8,418 nt of DNA from Methanothrix sp. (GTDB lineage: Archaea > Halobacteriota > Methanosarcinia > Methanotrichales > Methanotrichaceae), in assembly GCA_023229165.1 (NCBI GenBank), contig JALNZQ010000109.1:1-8418 (forward strand), written 5' to 3'. Numbering within the stretch: the stretch's first letter is position 1; the number at the start of each line of letters is the position of its first letter. Under the pieces are notes generated by a model. The model saw only the letters and a list, made by a program, of their open reading frames with translations, ran no database searches and was not told the origin of the DNA. Position numbers and translations under genes: made by a program. Below, one piece after another: positions 6,107-8,418 of the stretch.

Positions 6107-6474
6107 GCTGTGTCGAGCAGATGAAGTACAAGCTGCACCTGGAACGCACCACCTTTAAGGAAGCGCGTGAGTACATCGAGAAGAACTCAGATGAGGTCTA
6201 CTACGTCGATCCCGGCTACAAGATCTTCAAGGACTACTACATCATCGGCGTGCCGCCTGTGGCCATGGGCGTGCGAGGAACTGAGATGCTTTTCACCTAC
6301 GTCAAGCCCTGTCACGGCACCTTTGTCATGGGAATCGACTCAGAGGAAGAGATCTCCAGGCTGCGGAAAAATGAGAGCGAAAAGATCAAGAAGTCCTTGA
6401 AGATGGGCCGCGTGAAGGATAAGGCCGATTCCGGACCGGCTCCTGCCAGCTTTAGTGAGATGTATAAGAAATAA
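6103..6474 (+). CDS. DUF1894 family protein (methanogen-restricted, function unknown)
   Basis: A 123-aa protein matching DUF1894, another methanogen-conserved family that accompanies DUF1890. Visible features are FKEAREYIEKNSDEVYYVDPGYKIF in the first third, a central IIGVPPVAMGV, and VKPCHGTFVMG with Cys70-His71. The C-terminus after about residue 84 is highly charged and ends in a likely disordered tail. The ATG at 6103 overlaps the DUF1890 stop as ATGA and is preceded by AGGTG (6093-6097) at good spacing, so the start is well supported. A later ATG at 6121 is less likely. The tight coupling suggests the two proteins act together, perhaps as a complex. The placement directly before moaD links them loosely with sulfur or cofactor metabolism, but no reaction can be assigned. 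Confidence 0.85.
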   Translation: MSCVEQMKYKLHLERTTFKEAREYIEKNSDEVYYVDPGYKIFKDYYIIGVPPVAMGVRGTEMLFTYVKPCHGTFVMGIDSEEEISRLRKNESEKIKKSLKMGRVKDKADSGPAPASFSEMYKK

Positions 6475-6487
6475 GTGTGGTTGAAGT

Positions 6488-6766
6488 ATGCGGATTATGG
6501 TTCTGGCGTTTGCAAGCTTCCGGGAGATTCTTGGAAAAGAGCGGGAGATGCGCCTGTTAGAAAGTGCAACGGTAAAAGATCTGCTGGAAGAGCTCGCTGC
6601 TGCCAGGCCGGCGTTTAAAGAGGCGGCATTTGATGACACCGGCGCTCTTCGCGATTATGTTCTGCTCATGGTCAACCGAAAGAGGATCGATCCCACCCGA
6701 GACCTTTCCAGACCGCTTCAAGATGGAGACGAGCTGGCCATCTTTCCACCCCTGGCCGGAGGCTAG
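6488..6766 (+). CDS. moaD: MoaD, molybdopterin synthase sulfur-carrier subunit
   Basis: A 92-aa beta-grasp protein with the MoaD pattern: MVLAFASFREILGKERE at the N-terminus, TVKDLLEELAAARP, a conserved VLLMVNRKRI strand, LQDGDELAIFPPLAGG at the end, and terminal Gly91-Gly92. The thiocarboxylated C-terminus inserts into MoaE and donates sulfur to convert precursor Z (cPMP) to molybdopterin. The start ATG is fixed by an in-frame TGA two codons upstream. It lies 13 bp after the DUF1894 gene and 6 bp before moaE, an operon arrangement. Its archaeal relatives include SAMP1, which also modifies proteins. The E1-like enzyme encoded at 4843-5574 is the obvious candidate activator. The diglycine codons double as the Shine-Dalgarno sequence of moaE. 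Confidence 0.92.
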   Translation: MRIMVLAFASFREILGKEREMRLLESATVKDLLEELAAARPAFKEAAFDDTGALRDYVLLMVNRKRIDPTRDLSRPLQDGDELAIFPPLAGG

Positions 6767-6772
6767 AGCCCT

Positions 6773-7168
6773 TTGATCGAGATCACAGAGAAGGAGATCT
6801 CCCTGGACGAGATGATAAAAAGGGCGAGGAGCAGGGATGCAGGAGCTATGGTAACGTTCCTTGGCACCGTCCGGGATGACGGCATCGAGAGGATGGAGGT
6901 GGAGGCATTTCGGGAGGCTGCCCAGGCGGAGCTGGAAGCCATCCGGGAGGAAGCCATGAGCCGCTTTCACCTCATCGAGGCGGAGGTCGTGCACCGCACA
7001 GGCTCGCTTGCTGTTGGCGAGAGCATCTTGGCCATCGTCTGCTCGGCGGCACATAGGGATGAGGCTTTTTCTGGTTGCAGATACATAATTGAGGAACTGA
7101 AAAAAAGAGCGCCCCTCTGGAAGAAGGAGCTTGGAGAGAATGGCGGGTGCTGGGTGGGGCAAACATGA
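6773..7168 (+). CDS. moaE: MoaE, molybdopterin synthase catalytic subunit
   Basis: A 131-aa protein, slightly shorter than typical MoaE (about 140-150 aa), with the family's active-site elements. These are GTVRDDG with Arg34, HRTGSLAVGE (74-83), AAHRDEAF with His94-Arg95, and the ELKKRAPLWKKE segment. In that segment Lys110 and Lys117 are spaced like the two catalytic lysines of E. coli MoaE (119 and 126). With MoaD it forms the heterotetramer that adds the dithiolene sulfurs of molybdopterin, the cofactor base for Mo/W enzymes such as formylmethanofuran dehydrogenase. The start is TTG at 6773, with GGAGG at 6758-6762 inside the end of moaD. The C-terminus ends soon after NGGCWVGQT and lacks a few residues usual in bacterial homologues. 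A solo IS6-like end follows 23 bp after the stop. Confidence 0.92.
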   Translation: MIEITEKEISLDEMIKRARSRDAGAMVTFLGTVRDDGIERMEVEAFREAAQAELEAIREEAMSRFHLIEAEVVHRTGSLAVGESILAIVCSAAHRDEAFSGCRYIIEELKKRAPLWKKELGENGGCWVGQT

Positions 7169-7191
7169 GTGTAGCCGGAAAATGATTTTAT

Positions 7192-7220
7192 TGTCGTACC
7201 ACCACAGGACGCAACAGAAC
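7192..7220 (-). repeat. Solo IS6-family-like terminal repeat, inverted copy of 4255-4283
   Basis: Read on the minus strand this begins GTTCTGTTGCGTCCTGTGG and ends GTGGTACGACA. It matches 4255-4283 at 27 of 29 positions and then diverges completely. Its outer end points toward ahcY and its inner end toward moaE. There is no matching partner end nearby, so this is a relic of a deleted or rearranged element. Confidence 0.6.
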
Positions 7221-7245
7221 AACTATTCGGCAATTCCGAATAGTT
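7221..7245. repeat. Perfect 10-bp palindrome with 5-nt loop
   Basis: AACTATTCGG (7221-7230) and CCGAATAGTT (7236-7245) are exact reverse complements around CAATT. The palindrome begins at the base after the solo IS6-like end and lies 40 bp upstream of the ahcY TATA box. It could be an operator, a terminator hairpin for the moa operon (no T tract follows), or a mobile-element target or end structure. Confidence 0.7.
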
Positions 7246-7284
7246 CAACCTAAGGCAACCATCTGAAATCCCTGGTTGGGTTGG

Positions 7285-7293
7285 TTTAAATAT
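7285..7293 (+). promoter_or_regulatory. TATA box of the ahcY promoter
   Basis: TTTAAATAT matches the archaeal TATA consensus. A start of transcription near 7314 would give a leader of about 34 nt that includes the GGTGAT ribosome site. Confidence 0.65.
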
Positions 7294-7336
7294 CTGAAAA
7301 TGGTTTCTTCCGTCAGGCTAACTAAATAAATTTCAG

Positions 7337-7342
7337 GGTGAT
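7337..7342 (+). promoter_or_regulatory. Shine-Dalgarno GGTGAT deciding the ahcY TTG start
   Basis: GGTGAT is a strong complement to the 3' end of methanogen 16S rRNA and lies 5 bp before TTG 7348. An in-frame TGA at 7339-7341 overlaps it and excludes any start further upstream. Confidence 0.7.
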
Positions 7343-7347
7343 TTATT

Positions 7348-8418
7348 TTGCATAAAAGCGTAGTCAAGGATCCAAGCCTCGCCGAGGCAGGAGAAAAGCG
7401 CATCGAATGGGCCCGCAGGCACATGCCCGTTCTGGAGCAGATCAAGCAGGAGTTTGAGAAGGAAAAGCCGCTGAAGGGCGCGCGCATCGTGGCCTGTCTG
7501 CATGTCACAGTAGAGACGGCCAACCTCATCACCACTCTTGTGGCCGGTGGGGCCGAGGTGGCTGTCACAGGCTCCAATCCGCTGTCCACGCAGGATGAAG
7601 TGGCTGCGGCCTTAGCGGCGCGGGGCCTGCATGTCTACGCCTTCCGGGGCGAGAACGAGCAGGAGTACTACGACTGCATCAAGAAAGCCCTGGAGCTTAA
7701 GCCCAACGTCAGTCTGGATGACGGAGCCGATACTATCGCCATCATTCACAAGGAGCAGCCACAGCTGGCCGCGCAGATGTTCGGCGGTTGCGAGGAGACC
7801 ACTACCGGTGTCGTGCGCCTGCGGGCCATGGCCGAGGACAAGGCACTGCTCTATCCGGTCGTCGCCGTCAACGACGCTGAGACCAAGATGATGTTCGACA
7901 ACCGTTACGGCACCGGCCAGAGCACTCTGCACGGCATCATGCAGGCCACCAACTTCCTCTTCGCGGGAAAGACCGTGGTTGTGGCCGGCTACGGCTGGTG
8001 CGGCCGGGGATTTGCCATGCGCGCCCGCGGCCTGGGAGCAAATGTAATTGTAGTTGAGGTCGAGCCGAGAAAAGCCCTGGAGGCAGCCATGGACGGCTAC
8101 AGAGTCTTGCCCATGCACAAGGCCGCCCCACTGGGAGATCTGTTTGTCACGCTCACCGGCGACATAAACGTGGTTCGAAAGGAGCACTTCTCCCAGATGA
8201 AGGACCAGGCAGTCCTCGCCAACAGCGGCCACTTCAATGTGGAGATCGACATCCCAGCTCTCGAGGAGATGGCCGCGGGAAAAGCGGAGGTGCAAAGCAA
8301 TGTCACCGAGTACAAACTCCCCGATGGGCGTCGGCTCTACCTGCTCGCGGAAGGCCGGCTGATCAATCTGGCTGCCGCCTACGGCCATCCTCCTGAGGTC
8401 ATGGACATGTCCTTTGCC
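7348..8418 (+). CDS. ahcY: S-adenosylhomocysteine / S-inosylhomocysteine hydrolase (3' end missing)
   Basis: The 357 visible codons belong to the archaeal branch of the SAHH family; about 60 residues should follow beyond the window. Active-site markers are His52 in CLHVTVETA, SNPLSTQDEVAAAL (76-89), Asp125 in LDDGAD, Glu150 in EETTTGV, and Lys180 and Asp184 in the NDAETKMMFDN segment. The NAD-binding loop is AGYGWCGRGFA (213-223). The enzyme uses tightly bound NAD to split S-adenosylhomocysteine, the product of SAM-dependent methylations. In Methanocaldococcus jannaschii the homologue was reported to prefer S-inosylhomocysteine, so that activity is possible here. The start is TTG, supported by GGTGAT and an upstream in-frame stop. 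It has its own promoter and appears independent of the moa genes. Confidence 0.95.
   Translation, partial: MHKSVVKDPSLAEAGEKRIEWARRHMPVLEQIKQEFEKEKPLKGARIVACLHVTVETANLITTLVAGGAEVAVTGSNPLSTQDEVAAALAARGLHVYAFRGENEQEYYDCIKKALELKPNVSLDDGADTIAIIHKEQPQLAAQMFGGCEETTTGVVRLRAMAEDKALLYPVVAVNDAETKMMFDNRYGTGQSTLHGIMQATNFLFAGKTVVVAGYGWCGRGFAMRARGLGANVIVVEVEPRKALEAAMDGYRVLPMHKAAPLGDLFVTLTGDINVVRKEHFSQMKDQAVLANSGHFNVEIDIPALEEMAAGKAEVQSNVTEYKLPDGRRLYLLAEGRLINLAAAYGHPPEVMDMSFA

Noticed and set aside
1..8418. CRISPR array or tandem repeat cluster
   Set aside because: No regularly spaced repeats were seen anywhere in the window.

Overview
The window looks like a stretch of chromosome from a methanogenic archaeon. 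The strongest evidence is an adjacent pair of proteins matching the methanogen-restricted families DUF1890 and DUF1894. Supporting it are an archaeal-type S-adenosylhomocysteine/S-inosylhomocysteine hydrolase, TTTAAATAT-type archaeal TATA boxes, a GGTGAT ribosome binding site, several TTG starts, and sulfur-carrier/E1 proteins like the archaeal SAMP/UbaA system. Genus is inference only; a Methanothrix-like (Methanotrichales) or related methanogen of moderately high GC fits.

Layout, left to right. (1) 2-781 (+): C-terminal part of a BMP/PnrA-family substrate-binding protein, followed by a T9 tract that probably terminates transcription. (2) 892-1335 (-): a HIT-family nucleotide hydrolase/transferase whose third motif His is replaced by Phe. 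(3) About 320 bp without a convincing gene. (4) 1658-2890 (+): a 12-TM major facilitator transporter of the oxalate/formate antiporter-like (OFA) type. (5) 2891-4207 (-): a secreted purple-acid-phosphatase-like metallophosphoesterase, visibly AT-richer than its neighbours. Its stop codon directly abuts that of the transporter, and it is preceded by a TATA box placed for an almost leaderless mRNA. (6) 4254-4344: a 91-bp inverted-repeat element with ends like the terminal repeats of IS6-family insertion sequences. A second solo copy of one end lies in inverted orientation at 7192-7220.

(7) 4357-7168 is the functional core. A TATA-like box and a long (about 235 nt) apparently untranslated leader precede a 64-aa ubiquitin-like sulfur carrier ending in Gly-Gly and a 243-aa E1-like adenylyltransferase. 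After a 73-bp AT-rich gap come DUF1890, DUF1894, MoaD and MoaE, tightly packed with one ATGA overlap and short spacers. The E1 can be expected to adenylate one or both diglycine carriers. MoaD and MoaE together form molybdopterin synthase, which supplies the pterin cofactor for Mo/W enzymes such as formylmethanofuran dehydrogenase. The two uncharacterised methanogen proteins sit in the middle of this sulfur-transfer set, so a role in methanogen sulfur or cofactor metabolism is a reasonable hypothesis.

(8) 7169-7347 holds the solo IS6-like end, an adjacent perfect 10-bp palindrome, a TATA box and a GGTGAT site. (9) 7348-8418 (+): the hydrolase gene (ahcY), starting at TTG and running off the window end.

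The most interesting items are the two-carrier/one-E1/DUF1890-DUF1894 cluster, the long leader of that cluster, the pair of opposed IS6-like ends on either side of it, and the HIT protein with an altered triad.
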